DNA of 64,000 nucleotides from positions 620,001-684,000 of the forward strand of contig JADLZK010000401.1 in the NCBI GenBank assembly GCA_015847255.1, given 5' to 3'. The DNA is from Hyparrhenia diplandra. Taxonomy: Eukaryota; Streptophyta; Magnoliopsida; Poales; Poaceae. The notes beneath the pieces were generated by a model, which was not told the DNA's origin, searched no databases, and saw only the letters and a program-made list of their open reading frames with translations. This document shows positions 34,324 through 45,860 of the stretch, piece after piece (within the stretch, counting starts at the first letter, position 1; each line of letters opens with the position of its first letter). The position numbers and the translations under genes are program-made.

Positions 34324-35426
34324 GGCCGAAGATGCATATATTGTGCAGCCGGCGAACAAAGCGTGAACAGACGAACGCTTCGCCGTCAAGCTTCTACGAC
34401 ACGTGCACGGCCTTTTTTGTGTCAATTTCTATGGCACTACCATGCATGCAGCAGGGAGCCGCGAGGTTCTAGAAGCTTGTATGGCACATTACGGTGTACA
34501 TGCGACTGGTTGATTAGTGATTTCGGCATGGTGCGTGGGGCATTGCATTGGGGGTGAGACGGCCATGGAAGTGGCCAAGGAGGATGGGTGGCAAGCGGGT
34601 CGGGCAGTTGTATCCTCCCTGGTTGAATTACCCTCTATTGCTCACATACTAATTCAATCCATGTGACGAGGAGGGGCCACCAATCTACACATACTATTTC
34701 TTCTACTTCCTCTAAAAACACATGCCCCACCAATTATTTAGCCGCGTTGACGCAGCCCAAAAATTAGGCCACTACAAAAGCATGGCCGGGTCTCGTCCCG
34801 TCGTCTCACATATTTCAACCTTGTCATTCCTCCTCGCCTCCTCGCTGAGCCCCGGCCTGCCTCGACGCCTCCCCACCACCTCACGCTCCTATCAGGGATG
34901 GTGACATCTCCAGGGATGGCGCTAGCTCGCGCCATGGGTCACATGTAAGTTCTCTCTGCTCCTCTCTTCCAATCCCTCCGAATACAAAGTTGTTCATAAT
35001 CTAGCATGTTAGTTCGTCACATGGAAATTGATTGCTCTGGGACCCTATTGAGATGCAGAGGAATAGATTTCGTGAGTTGCTAATCAAATACAACTTTGTA
35101 AATTCGACAAATAATTTCTACTTTAAATCTACATAGTTTTTAAAAATTTTATTTTTGTTAGATTGAATTTGGTGTTTTTGTAGTGTTTGGAAAGTGGTGA
35201 AGGATGTCGGTAGGTTAGCGATGCCTGACAACCCCGAGGATATGTCAAATGTCATGGAGAAGTTCCAAGAGCTCGAGCAAATGTCATGGCGACCCCACCA
35301 CTCCTTTGCCCATCAATCTCAAGGACCCCTTTGCAGCTATCCCAGTCATTGAGCCATCGCGCTTCATTGACTCATGAAACTCTTCGCGTTGCATGCACCT
35401 ACCCACTCCCCCACTCTATTCCTAGA
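34324..35426. other. Spacer with exon-like fragments
   Basis: Two pieces look gene-like but unrecognised. One is a start at about 34901-34946 (VTSPGMALARAMGHM) followed by GTAAGT. The other is a stretch at about 35185-35378 after a TTTTTGTAG acceptor-like site, reading VWKVVKDVGRLAMPDNPEDM and, after a frame change, PTTPLPINLKDPFAAIPVIE to a TGA. I do not know the protein. The pieces may be a small transposon-captured or decayed host gene. Confidence 0.3.
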
Positions 35427-35765
35427 ACTGACTCTCATATTCCCCAATTTGATCTAGCAGGTAAGTTTATTAATGAACATGTTTTATTTGTTTCCACTTT
35501 TTATGATTAGCTAATTTATGTATGCTTTAATCTATATTTTAGGATTTATGTTGGTTATACTGATTTTATTTCTACACTCACTCTTTGAAGAGTGATGAAC
35601 TAACTCTCTTGTTCCCCAATTTGACCTAAGTTAGTTTATTAGTGAACATATTTTATTTGTTTCCACATTCTTATGAGTAGATATTTATTATGTTTTAATC
35701 TATATTTCAAGATTTTGTTGGCAATACTGATTCTATTTCTATCCTCACTCTTTGAAGAGTGATGA
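35427..35765. repeat. Tandem duplication, two ~170-bp units
   Basis: Unit 1 at 35427-35598 and unit 2 at 35599-35765, both beginning ACT(G/A)ACTCTC and ending CTCTTTGAAGAGTGATGA. They differ by scattered substitutions and small indels, so the duplication is not recent. Confidence 0.85.
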
Positions 35766-36164
35766 AGCAGGTGTGTTTCCATCTTTAAATATGTTAGAAT
35801 TGCGATACAAATAGTGAATCAATTTCTTCTTCATGGGTCAATGACCTCATGTATAGGTTTTCATTATGATTTTTGTGCATTCTTTTTGTTGGTTACTCGC
35901 TTCTTTGTAATTCACTATTGAGCAAAAAAATAGCATGTGTCTCTATTTATAGGTTATGGGGGCTCAGAGACATATGACATGTGCCCACCTCCTAAAAGCT
36001 TCTAAGACAAATATTTACATTCTATATTGTTCTAATATTTTTATAGTTCTAACATCTAGTGGATTCATACTAACATAAGGCATTCTAGAAGTTAATTTTG
36101 TGTTGTTATCTTCAAATCATAACCACAATGACGTTGTAGATGTAAAGACACTTCTCTACAACAA

Positions 36165-36300
36165 TTCAACAACAACAACAATAACAACAACAAAAACAAC
36201 AAAGCATGTTAGTCCAAACAACTTGGAGTAGGATAGAGTTGAAACACAACAAGATACCCAAGTCACGGTTTAGGCACTTCAATAGCTACTTTCCAAGCTG
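36165..36300 (-). mobile_element. Au-like SINE, 3' part
   Basis: On the minus strand, GTTTCAACTCTATCCTAC, then TCCAAGTTGTTTGGACTAA and a (TTG)n tail (plus-strand CAACAACAACAA at about 36165-36203). This is the layout of the grass Au SINE 3' end. The 5' tRNA-related half is not clear. Confidence 0.55.
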
Positions 36301-36730
36301 TCGAACAATTAGGCAATTTCTAGATTAAACCATAATATAAATCATGACTAACTGAGCAACTAGATTAAGCATGAGCAGCATACTAGCATGATTTAACAAT
36401 ATATAACATATCATGATCATAGAAACTAGTGTAAACACAAATTGTACACTAGACAGATTGGACATGATGAACGGTAAGACTAGATCACGGGAATAATACC
36501 TATTGTTCGTAGATGATAGCGTGATGGGAGAGGTTCCCCGAAGGTGAAGTCGAGGTCCCCTAGGTCGTTGTCACTATCGTCGATCGAGGCGCAAAGGACT
36601 TCAAATCAGTTGACGATGAAGACGACGTCGGGAAGTAGCTTCGTTGGTTCTTGATGGAAGACGTGTCGTGACAAAGATCGGGAGGCCGCATCTAAGAGCG
36701 CTTCCCAAAAACCTTATTTGCCTTCTCCCA
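36301..36730. other. Spacer without recognised gene
   Basis: No open frame of note and no repeat recognised. The sequence is AT-rich, then GC-richer from about 36530. Confidence 0.4.
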
Positions 36731-39700
36731 TGTCTATTGACACCTGTTATAGCATAATATTACTAGTCAACTAAACATGAATAAGGGCTTAAAATGAATA
36801 TCAACATAAGTCTAGGGGTCTAATCAGAAAATCCGGTTTTAAGAACAAAACCAGATGAAGCCATATGTGAGCCCCGAAGTCAAATCTCACATATAGTTTA
36901 CAAATGAATGGTAATCAATTCACAATGCTTAAAAAACATAACCTCAGCCAGCGCATACCGGAAGGACTCTTTGTTCTTCTCGATGTAGGCACCACAGTGG
37001 AACGACCGACCTGGTTGATCACAAGCCTAACTTCTTCCCGAGATGTGGGGAATAGCAAGAGTGAGTCCATGTCGAACTCAAGAAATATAGCTAGGCAATA
37101 TCTACCCCAAAACCGATAATCATTATAACATAAATAATGAATAGCATGAAATGATAAATCATGAACAATTTAATAAGCATGTATAGCCAACAGTTATAAA
37201 CATCAAGTTAATTATCAACATAATAAGCATGTGATTCTATTCATAGATGTCTCCAAGGCCGTTCATGACCGCTTAACACGGCTGTTATAACAGTTTTTAA
37301 CTCAAGCAGAGGTGTACACTTTCACTACGGGTCATGGTTTCCACAAGAGTAGGTCCGCGACTCCCTAACCAAATGAAAACCACATAAAGCCTTTCAAAGG
37401 GGTTATCTAAACATGCCGGATAGCGATAGGGCTACAACCCATTTCTTCCGTTTCGGTAACCACCGACACGAGTAAACACTATCCCCGAACGACTAAAAGG
37501 CAGAACCATGTGACCCCCATAGTTGTAATCTTGTATATCCCGGATGATCACAAATGAATAAGTCCTTATGGAGAGCTAAGAGCATCATAAACAAAACATA
37601 GCTCTTTTCGCCCTATGAACCATGTTATCAATAATTCATATTTAACGTTCAATTGCATAAACATAGTCATAAGATCATGGTTTAAAAGATAGCATATCCC
37701 AGAACTATACTGCCTTAAATATAGATCCTTCAAGTCCAATGCTTTCCCAAAAACACCTTCTTCATCAACTTCTTATAGATCACGGTCTTCTTCGAGATCA
37801 ACAACATAAAGCTCACCGATCTACTCGATTCCAATCAACAACACACAAACACATGGATCCAATCATGCATGGCAACCAAGACTACCATTAGAACAGTACA
37901 CCAATAATGGGAAAAACAGTTTAAAAAGTACATAAAACTATTCTACCCGTCACTACGATCACACAGACGTAAAGATCACCGAAATCGAGCTAAAACGACG
38001 TAGATATGAATTTTACAAGTTTAACATTAATAAACCTAATATAATCTCAAAATTTAAAAGTTGCAAAACCTGACTAACAGTAATATAAACATGTAGGTTA
38101 CGGAATTACGAATCTAACGAAAGTAGAACGGTTCAAAACGGATTTAAAATGATAAAGATATGAGGATTTGAATATGAATGGCAATTCTGTAAATAAACGA
38201 AAACTGATTTCAAAATAAAATAAATAAAATTCGAAATTAAATCTGATGAGGACTGACAACAAAAATATGAAGAAAGCAGAGGGCTCTTTAGAGTAACCGC
38301 CAATGAAAGGGTACCTTCTAATCTTGACCCTTGATCTAGAATTGGATGGCTTGTATGTATATTTCACTTGTATTTGTGGATTTATTTCTCTAAAGGAAAT
38401 CGGCAAGAATAACATATGATGTCATCGAATGATGTCATCTAGCTAAGAACAACTAGCAAGGCATCGTGCGTGGTGTTTGGGCTAGACTAAAGATTGTCGT
38501 CCGATAGCCACAAAGCATACACATAGTAATCCGACTACCGTGAGAATCAAGGTGGAGATCATGGAGAACTTACCAAGTGTGTTCGGGAAGGCTCGGCTGC
38601 AATTGTGGCATGATGAAGAGGATGAAGGTTTCTTCCTGTGATCCACGGTGAAATCGTGTGAACAACAGAGAGACCATGCAAGAGAGGTACGTAGAAGGAG
38701 ATGGAACTACGACTTGGTACTTTTGTGTTGAACTCGGCAGAGGGTCGATGACCGCCGAGAACGACGGATGGCTTCCCAAATTGGAAAGGTTCAAATAAGT
38801 GGGGTTAGCAAACAAGCTGGAGCGCGACAACGAGAATGAACGAGATTAGAGGCTTCACAAGAGCAACTGAAATCTCGGTGAAAGGCTTACGACAAAGCTT
38901 GGTCAACGAGCGGCGCAGACGATATGGAGCTTCGCCAACGGTGACGGTCCAGATGAAGGCGGAATCGACGATTCAAACTCCGGCAAGCGGTGTCGACAAT
39001 GGCGGCGTGGAAGCTAGGGTTCGCGCTGCTGTAGCTCAATTGAAGGACGGTGCTTAGGGCTTGGTTTATATAGGACTTGGTGCACGATTACTAGGAAAGA
39101 GGCCGGGTGGTGGTATTATATATATATACGCGGTTGCGCCCGTGCATAGCAAGTTTGGGCTAGGAGGAGAAAGCAAGGCAATGGGCTGGATCACAAAAAA
39201 GAAACAAGGCCAAGGAAAAAATAGCCACGCAGGCCAAGAGGAAATAAAATGACCATCGGCCATTAGAACCGACGGACCAACAAAGAATGGAGGAGAAGAA
39301 ATAAAAATCCTTTTCTATTTGTTTGGACAACTTTTCAAATGAGACTTTCAAAAGAATTTAAATACCTTGTTGAATCAAACCAAATTCAGACATCACAAAA
39401 AAATATATATGCACCAAAGCATGAATGCTCAAACATGTTTCTACTTCCTATGATAAATTTTAATTTGTCAAAAATATTTATTTCCTATATTTCATGAGCA
39501 CAAAAATACATAAATAAATCATTTTATTCTATTTTCAAAAGAGCTAAAATTTGGGGTGTTACACTAACTAACATAATTCCACGAGCTTTGGTGATTTATA
39601 TATTTTCGTGAACTTAACAGATATAAATGCAGAGAAGAATGGAGAAAGTTCCGGAATATACATCTCATACAATGGCAAGACTTGACCGTGAAGTAACTCG

Positions 39701-40836
39701 ACCCAAAATGTGGACTAAAACACTCTAGAAGATACCGTAAGAGACGAGAGGCCGAGAGGAGACTATGCCCTAGCGGCCGCCAGCAATTTTAGGCCGGCCG
39801 CCAGCAATTATGGCCAATCAGCTTCGTCTTTTTATGTCGGTTTGTAACCGACTTTGAGGTTGTATCTACACCGTTATTGAAGGTCGGTTTGATCCAATGG
39901 TCATCGTTCATCGCCAAGGACTATATAAGAAGACCCCCTGACCCCAGGGCTAAACCCTAATTCATTACTAACTCATTCTATCTCATTATCTCTCAGTTGT
40001 AGAGGGGTCCCATGTAAGGATCATCTCTCTCTAAGAGATTAGTGAAGTAGAATTAGAGTAGACATGTAATTAGAAGTACATTAGATCTAATTAGATCTAA
40101 TCAAGAGTAAGAGTCAAGTTGAGAGATAGATCAAAGAACTTAATTAGAGTTCTAGATCTATTCTTGAGAGCTAAAGAGTGAGTGGAGGAGAAGAAGGGAA
40201 AGCACCGGACATGTCAGTGACTCCTCTATGCTTGTATCTCCGGGATCAAAGGCTTTATGGCACTTGATCCTGAGACTTCTATGGTGGATCAACTTCTTGT
40301 TTGAGTAAGTAAACATCTTATCTTAAGTGTTAGTATTATTCTTATTGTTCATAACTCTTTAAGTACTTTAATCTATGGGAATCTATAGATTAGAGGGGTT
40401 GCTTAGGTGTAGGCGTGGTGCCTAGATCGAAGTTACTTGTGAATGCACCCTACCTTCCGGAGTGTGGTAGTTCGTGGTAGTGACAGTACCATTGATTCCT
40501 TTGTATTCCACCTCCCGTTGGATAGGACTAGTAGGACAATGTTGCTACGGGAATAGTAAGTTTCGACCTTACTTTCCTTTGAGTACGTCCCTTTAAGGCA
40601 ATATCAACATAGCTTATAAGGATGAGAACTAGACAACCATAGAAATCTTCTTACCTCTTTTATTCCTCTCCCGTTCCTTGATTGCTGCTCAGGGATTAGT
40701 TATATGCCTCTGTTATCCTCACACCATCCTCCTTGTGGATTCGATATTAAAACCCTCTCCCGGGTGAAATGCTCACTAGTATCCGTTCGCTTGCAGATTA
40801 TTATAAATATTTCTGTAGGCTTATCAAATACCAACA
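36731..40836 (+). mobile_element. Gypsy (Tat-type) LTR split by a nested LTR
   Basis: Starts TGTCTATTGACACC at 36731, shares ATAAGGGCTTAAAATGAATA with the minus-strand LTR near 29980, is interrupted at 36824-39563, and resumes with CTAACTAACATAATTCC and TTTGGTGATTTATATATT. It has a TATA-like GGACTATATAAG near 39918, the CCGGGTGAAATGCTCAC motif near 40761 and ends ATACCAACA at 40836. Removing the insertion leaves about 1.37 kb. It lacks a neighbouring polypurine tract or primer site, so it is probably a solo LTR; no target duplication was found. Confidence 0.65.
36824..39563 (-). mobile_element. 2.7-kb solo LTR, TGTAACACC family
   Basis: On the minus strand it starts TGTAACACCCC at 39563, a start common to large grass Gypsy LTRs, and ends TTTTCTGA at 36824. 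It is flanked by CTAA on both sides (36820-36823 and 39564-39567). A promoter-like CCTATATAAACC lies near 39070 on the minus strand, followed by GC-richer sequence. No gag-pol is present. It sits inside another LTR, which fixes the insertion order. Confidence 0.7.
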
Positions 40837-40837
40837 A

Positions 40838-42829
40838 TGTCACACCCTCATTTCTGAGGATCCTTAATCACACGTATTTGCGCCAGGATCACACACAAAT
40901 ACGTCTAATTAAGTATAGATTTGATATCAAAAAACTATACTTTTATTGCTAATGGAAAAACATGATATAGGGTTCTGGTTTACATGACTCGGCCATAGGC
41001 CTAACATCATAAACCTATCGAGATCCTACGCAAGCAAACCTATAACAAGGCTCCATTCCTACAGCAAGCTTGGAGTGCGGACAATCCCTAAACTCTTCCT
41101 ATAGTGCATTCCTATAACTCGATCGTAGACTCTTCACATAGCTCTTTTGTAGTCGACTCTGTTTTCAAACGTCCTTGTGGTTCCGTCCTTGCGTCACCTT
41201 CAATAACTCATTCCTTGGATGTACTCCTTCAGCTGCACTTCTATAAAAATAGAATAGAGGAGGGGTGAGTACTTTCATACTCAGCAAGTCCCGACTAGAG
41301 GGTGGAGGTCATTATTATAGGTTGGGCCCTAGTAGAGTTTAACTACTCTCACTAGTTCTCGGGTTAGCTATAAGCCAACTTAAATAGGTTAACAGATCAT
41401 GTACCAGATTATCTTATTTGTGTGGTATCTAATCATAGGAAGACGCATCACAACATCTGCCCATTCCAAGGACGTGTAGATTTAAGAAACTTTGTAGAGG
41501 TGCACAAATTTCCCCACACGGTAGGCGTAGTCCTCACCATCCGGTTTGGCTTGGACAGGCCTACCAAGATCATGTACCCGCTTGGGATGCATACCCTAGG
41601 CTTCCATATGATCTGATCGCGGCTTCTCAGTGGTTGCAATGTACTACGTAGAATACAACCTATACGTAGCTTCAATGCACACTACGGAGGTTGTATCCTC
41701 ATAGTTCCCCATACATCTCATACCGACGTAGCTTCAATACACACTACACCCAAAATTCACTAGTCATTGACATAGCTTCAATGCACACTACGCCAAGCAC
41801 AATCTATATCGTCATAGCTTCAATGCACACTATGCTATCACAATCCCAACTGCCGTCACCACGCCCCTTTATTTTAACGTGGTTGTTGCCACCACGCCAA
41901 CCGAGGTCATGAGGATACTCTCCCCAATCCTACTGTTGATAGGCTGCCGCTTGCACCAGCACTCCTAGATACAAATCATACTTTCACTTAACGAGTTGTG
42001 AGATCAGGTCGTCCCATCCCGACGTGTGGTTGTACGTAATATCTCACCAGGGTGGATTGACCCACGAACCGGTCCTTAGGGAGGAGAGTATCTCTCCGCA
42101 GGAACCCTTCCTGGTTCTCAAAACATGTTAGCCCACCTCCTTGTAGACTAACACCACCCACCTTTTTTGTTGGTTAAGGTCAGGTTATTATTTAATGTTA
42201 CTCTTTCTTATAAATACTCACCATCACTGTACTACCATTAAGTTGTGGGGCCAACACAAATTAATGTAGTCACGGTTAGGCGGTATCCCTACATCTAGTC
42301 CATTTATCTTTCAAAAGATCCTTACATTATAAACAAGCTATATATATTCAAGGGAAGATGGAGATTAGGACTTGCCTCTATCCGCCGACGAGTATATCCA
42401 AGGTCCTTGCTCTGTGTGCTCCTGCTCCTGTGTCTTGGTGTAGTGATTGACCCACGAACCAGACCACATCATTAATGCTCACTATCATGTGAACCTAAAG
42501 AACATGACATGGTCGGCTTCCTACAAGTCCGCACGGGGTTAGAGACACATACGCATATGCATGTGCCTAGGGTTAGCAGGGATAGGGACCTATTCTAGGG
42601 TTAGCCATACACAGGGATACACCCGAGTAGCGGGTATATATGTGGCACGTATACTAGAGTGTGTGTCACGGAATACACATACTCAAGTATACAGGCTAGG
42701 TTAGCAAGGGGTTAGCCATGTATAGATATATTCGATAGGTGTACACGTAAATTCATTTATATTTCAATACACTCTTTTATATTTTATATACGCATTGTCA
42801 TCTAATACCACCATCACATTAAAATGGCT
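40838..42829 (+). mobile_element. LTR-like sequence, TGTCACACC start, end uncertain
   Basis: TGTCACACCC at 40838 directly abuts the preceding LTR end. AT-rich, no long frames. The phrase GGGTGAGTACTTTCATACTC near 41263 occurs in comparable grass LTRs as I recall them. The 3' limit is not visible; the given end is the start of a clearly different GC-rich block. Confidence 0.35.
41664..41835. repeat. Four spaced copies of a ~21-bp motif
   Basis: (C/A)(G/A)TAGCTTCAATGCACACTA occurs at about 41664, 41727, 41771 and 41813, with spacers of unrelated sequence. Regular motif plus variable spacer suggests a diverged tandem array. Confidence 0.75.
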
Positions 42830-44160
42830 CGTGTGGGTCTCCGGTGGCCTAGCTCAAGGGACAAATGACATAGGGTTTATACTAGTTTGGGGCAACCGGG
42901 CACCCTAGTCTAGTCAGAGTCACTATGTCCGAGCTTGGGACTCGTATCGGGGTGAATACAAGCTGTTCGAGAGAGGGAGCGAGCTTCCAAGTCTCTGTGA
43001 TTGAGGCGAATGCCAATATCAAGAGTGGTGTGTGTGTGTGTGTGAAGAGATGAACTTAGAGCGGATGCCTCTCCCGGTGGCCATCGTGCCCCTTTTATAG
43101 TCCAAGGGGTGTACACAGGGATGCCACGAGGAGGGCTTGGAACGAGGGGTGAAATGCAAAAACATGGTGGTTGTAGAGCACGCGGGCCTACCCCGGCATG
43201 CATTGTCTCCGCCGCCCCTCCCGCCAGAGCCTGGCCCCTCCTACTCCTATGCGGCGTGAAGGAGGCGGTGCGGGAATCCCGCCGCTTGGGGCCGGGGCCG
43301 GGCGAGCTGCCGAACTCGCTGGCTCCATAATGATGGACGGCGCGGTTTGATTACGCCACTGAAAGTGTTACGGCAGGAGGCGCCCCATCGGTAGTCGCAC
43401 GCCTTTTTGCCCCCTTGTCCAGCACAACCACGCCACCGGGTTGACGGAAGCGAGGGCCCGGGCGAGGCGCAAATAAGTATGTGGACAAGCGAGCTCGGCA
43501 GAAGGTGACGATTCCTTTTGTCTGCTGTGGTTGGTTTGTAGCGCTTGGCGTGACTCGAGCTCGACTTGACGGGTTCGCCGGCGGCGTGCCTGAAGATTGG
43601 GTTCCTACCGCTAGTGTCTAGCCACGGTCGTTGCTACGGCGGGTAGCTGTGGTGCTCGATTGCGCCTATATGCCTTTGCTGTAGATCTGACTTTGCTCGT
43701 AGGTGATCCAGATACTGACGGCCCGCGAAGCTCCTAGGTCTTCCGAGCTCGAGCTCATGCGAGTCGAAGATCGACCATTTGTTCTCCCGTGGTGGAAGAA
43801 CTCGGCTTGGTGGGGCCGCGAGCTCGTGTGGGCTCGGTCCTTTTCCTCTGGTGGGGTCACGTGCTCAGGCAGGCCCCGGTGGCCTCATGAGCTCGTGACC
43901 TGTTTAGAGCTAGGCGCGAGCTAGAGCTCGCCGAGACGGAGTTTGGTCCTTTTTCGCACATGAGCTCGCACGGCGCTGAGTGAGTTTGGGGCGCTGAGCT
44001 CGCTCGAGGCGGAGATCCGTCATTCGGCCTGCGAGCTCATACGAGATGGAATCGGCTTGTGGGCTGAGCTTTGAGCTCGTGTGAGGTTGATCGTTGGTTG
44101 GGACAGGCCTTTGTTGGGTCTTTGCCGCGAGATGCCGCTTGCCTTGGGTACCCCTGATTT
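42830..44160. other. GC-rich LTR-like block rich in GAGCTC
   Basis: GC-rich, with overlapping frames but no recognised protein. A (GT)n run lies at 43027-43044. GAGCTC palindromes are unusually dense at 43746-44076. The start (GGGTTTATACTAGTTTGGGGC near 42875) resembles internal LTR sequence of grass Gypsy elements. Confidence 0.35.
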
Positions 44161-45334
44161 AGGTACCCGATACACATAACCTACCGAGTATATCTAGCAT
44201 GTGGACAACTATGTGTGTGTTTATATTCGAGTATTCATGTACGTGAGAGTGTTCATGTATACAACAATATACTATGCTAGGTGTGGTTAGCTGAAGGGCA
44301 AAACTAGGGTTTACGTAATCTAAGGCACATGCAAATAAACATAAAGCATACATAAACTAGAATTTAAATGGGCACCGGATAATAGAACAAGGGTATGAAA
44401 ATGTAGTGTATGATTTTAGAGAATTTATGGAACCGGAACGAAGTGGTTTGGAGTTGGAATGAAGGAGTTATGAATTTCCAAAGTTTAATAGGAATTTATA
44501 AATGGTTTAAACTTTGGAAATAAATTCTGGAATTTTAGGAATATGAAAACTGGAGTGTGAAAGCTCGGGTAAGATCTGGAGTGTACCTAATTTATTTACA
44601 ATTTTTCTTGGAATTTTTCTATTCATAGAAAATGGGTTTTAATTCTCTGTGTAGGCTTGAGGGCGAGAGAGACCGAAGCTTAGGGTTAAACCCTATTTTA
44701 TTTTATTTATTTATTTATTTATCTGAAAAGGATACATCTCCCTTTATATTTATATGGAGGACTCAACTTACTCGTAAGTAATCCGACTCTTCTTAATTTG
44801 ACCAAACTTAACCCCTAAGTAATAGCTCCTAATTTGACTAAACTTAACCCCTAAGTAATAGCGATAACGAGGATGGCGGCGGAGGCCATGCCGGGCGGCG
44901 CGCCCCTCCTGGCCTGGTTAGCCCATGTCACGTTGGCACGTGACACTTGCCCATTGACAGAAATAGGAGATGAGACTGGAGCGTACCAGACTGAATAAAT
45001 CTATGGAGTTTCAGGTTGGTGCAGAGTTCCAAATCAGGATTTTTCTCAACCACTGTAACTCTTGTTTGCATGGACCCAGGGTGTTCTTTCTTTGGACATC
45101 AGGACATCTATCCTTGATTGATGGCATGTATGTATCTAAAGTTAATCGCACGGTTGATCTAGATCTAGGTAAGGTAATATTTTGTGGGACCATATGTGCC
45201 TGTAATTGATAGATTTATTGATCGTATGCTTTTTTTTAGAGAAGAAGATGTCATGTGTCATCCATCATGAACAAGGGTCAGTGTGAGAAAATTGGACTCT
45301 GGATCCATATTATTTAATCCAAAGCAATGTACTT
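44161..45334. other. AT-rich flank, original NLR upstream region
   Basis: No gene. (TTTA)n at about 44697-44722. The last part (about 45000-45339) would have been contiguous with 53799 onward before the Copia insertion, so it is likely ancestral NLR upstream DNA. Confidence 0.45.
44794..44862. repeat. 36-bp tandem duplication
   Basis: TAATTTGAC(C/T)AAACTTAAC followed by CCCTAAGTAATAGC, repeated twice with a single substitution in the repeated core. Confidence 0.85.
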
Positions 45335-45339
45335 TATTC

Positions 45340-45603
45340 TGTTATAAAACACGCCGTTGACGATGAATCGGCTCTCGCCTCTCTCGCTCTCAATAGTAAT
45401 GTAAAAACAGTAGAGAACACAAGAGAACAATTGTGGGACTATTCTTTATTGCTGAATATTGATTGATTACAATGGAGGATCTCCCACGTATATATAGTCC
45501 GAATAAGTCCTAGAGTTTGGAAATCGCCCACACGACAAACGGACTAGGATTAGGATTCCTCCTCCTCCTCTTTCTATATTCCGAAGTCCATATGTTTACA
45601 ACA
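45340..45603 (-). repeat. Copia LTR-c (3' LTR)
   Basis: Minus-strand TGTTGTAAAC...TATAACA, 264 bp. A GGGGGAG polypurine tract (plus-strand CTCCCCCTTGG, 45604-45614) directly precedes it on the minus strand. TATA-like ACTATATATACG lies inside. Confidence 0.93.
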
Positions 45604-45860
45604 CTCCCCCTTGGGCGATTACCACGATATTATGCCTCGTTAAAAACTCCATCCGAAAAACCCAGTGGGAAAAAAACGGTTTATGGAGAAAAAAGTACAT
45701 ATATACCGTTATTGTTAATTGCACATAAATTGCCTCATTAAAAACCTTTATGAGAAACTTCAGGAAAACTCATAATAGGAAAAGAGTACAATAAAATTTA
45801 TTGAATATTCTTCTAGAATAGTCATTGTGTATGTCTACCGGACACACTAATCAGGTTTAT

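Noticed and set aside
36904..37119. 71-codon frame in the nested LTR
   Set aside because: No similarity and located in LTR sequence; chance frame.
41664..41835. CRISPR-like array
   Set aside because: Only four diverged copies with unequal spacers in a plant genome; no cas genes.
42910..43330. Frames around the (GT)n tract
   Set aside because: GC-rich LTR-like DNA; microsatellite-derived peptide runs only.
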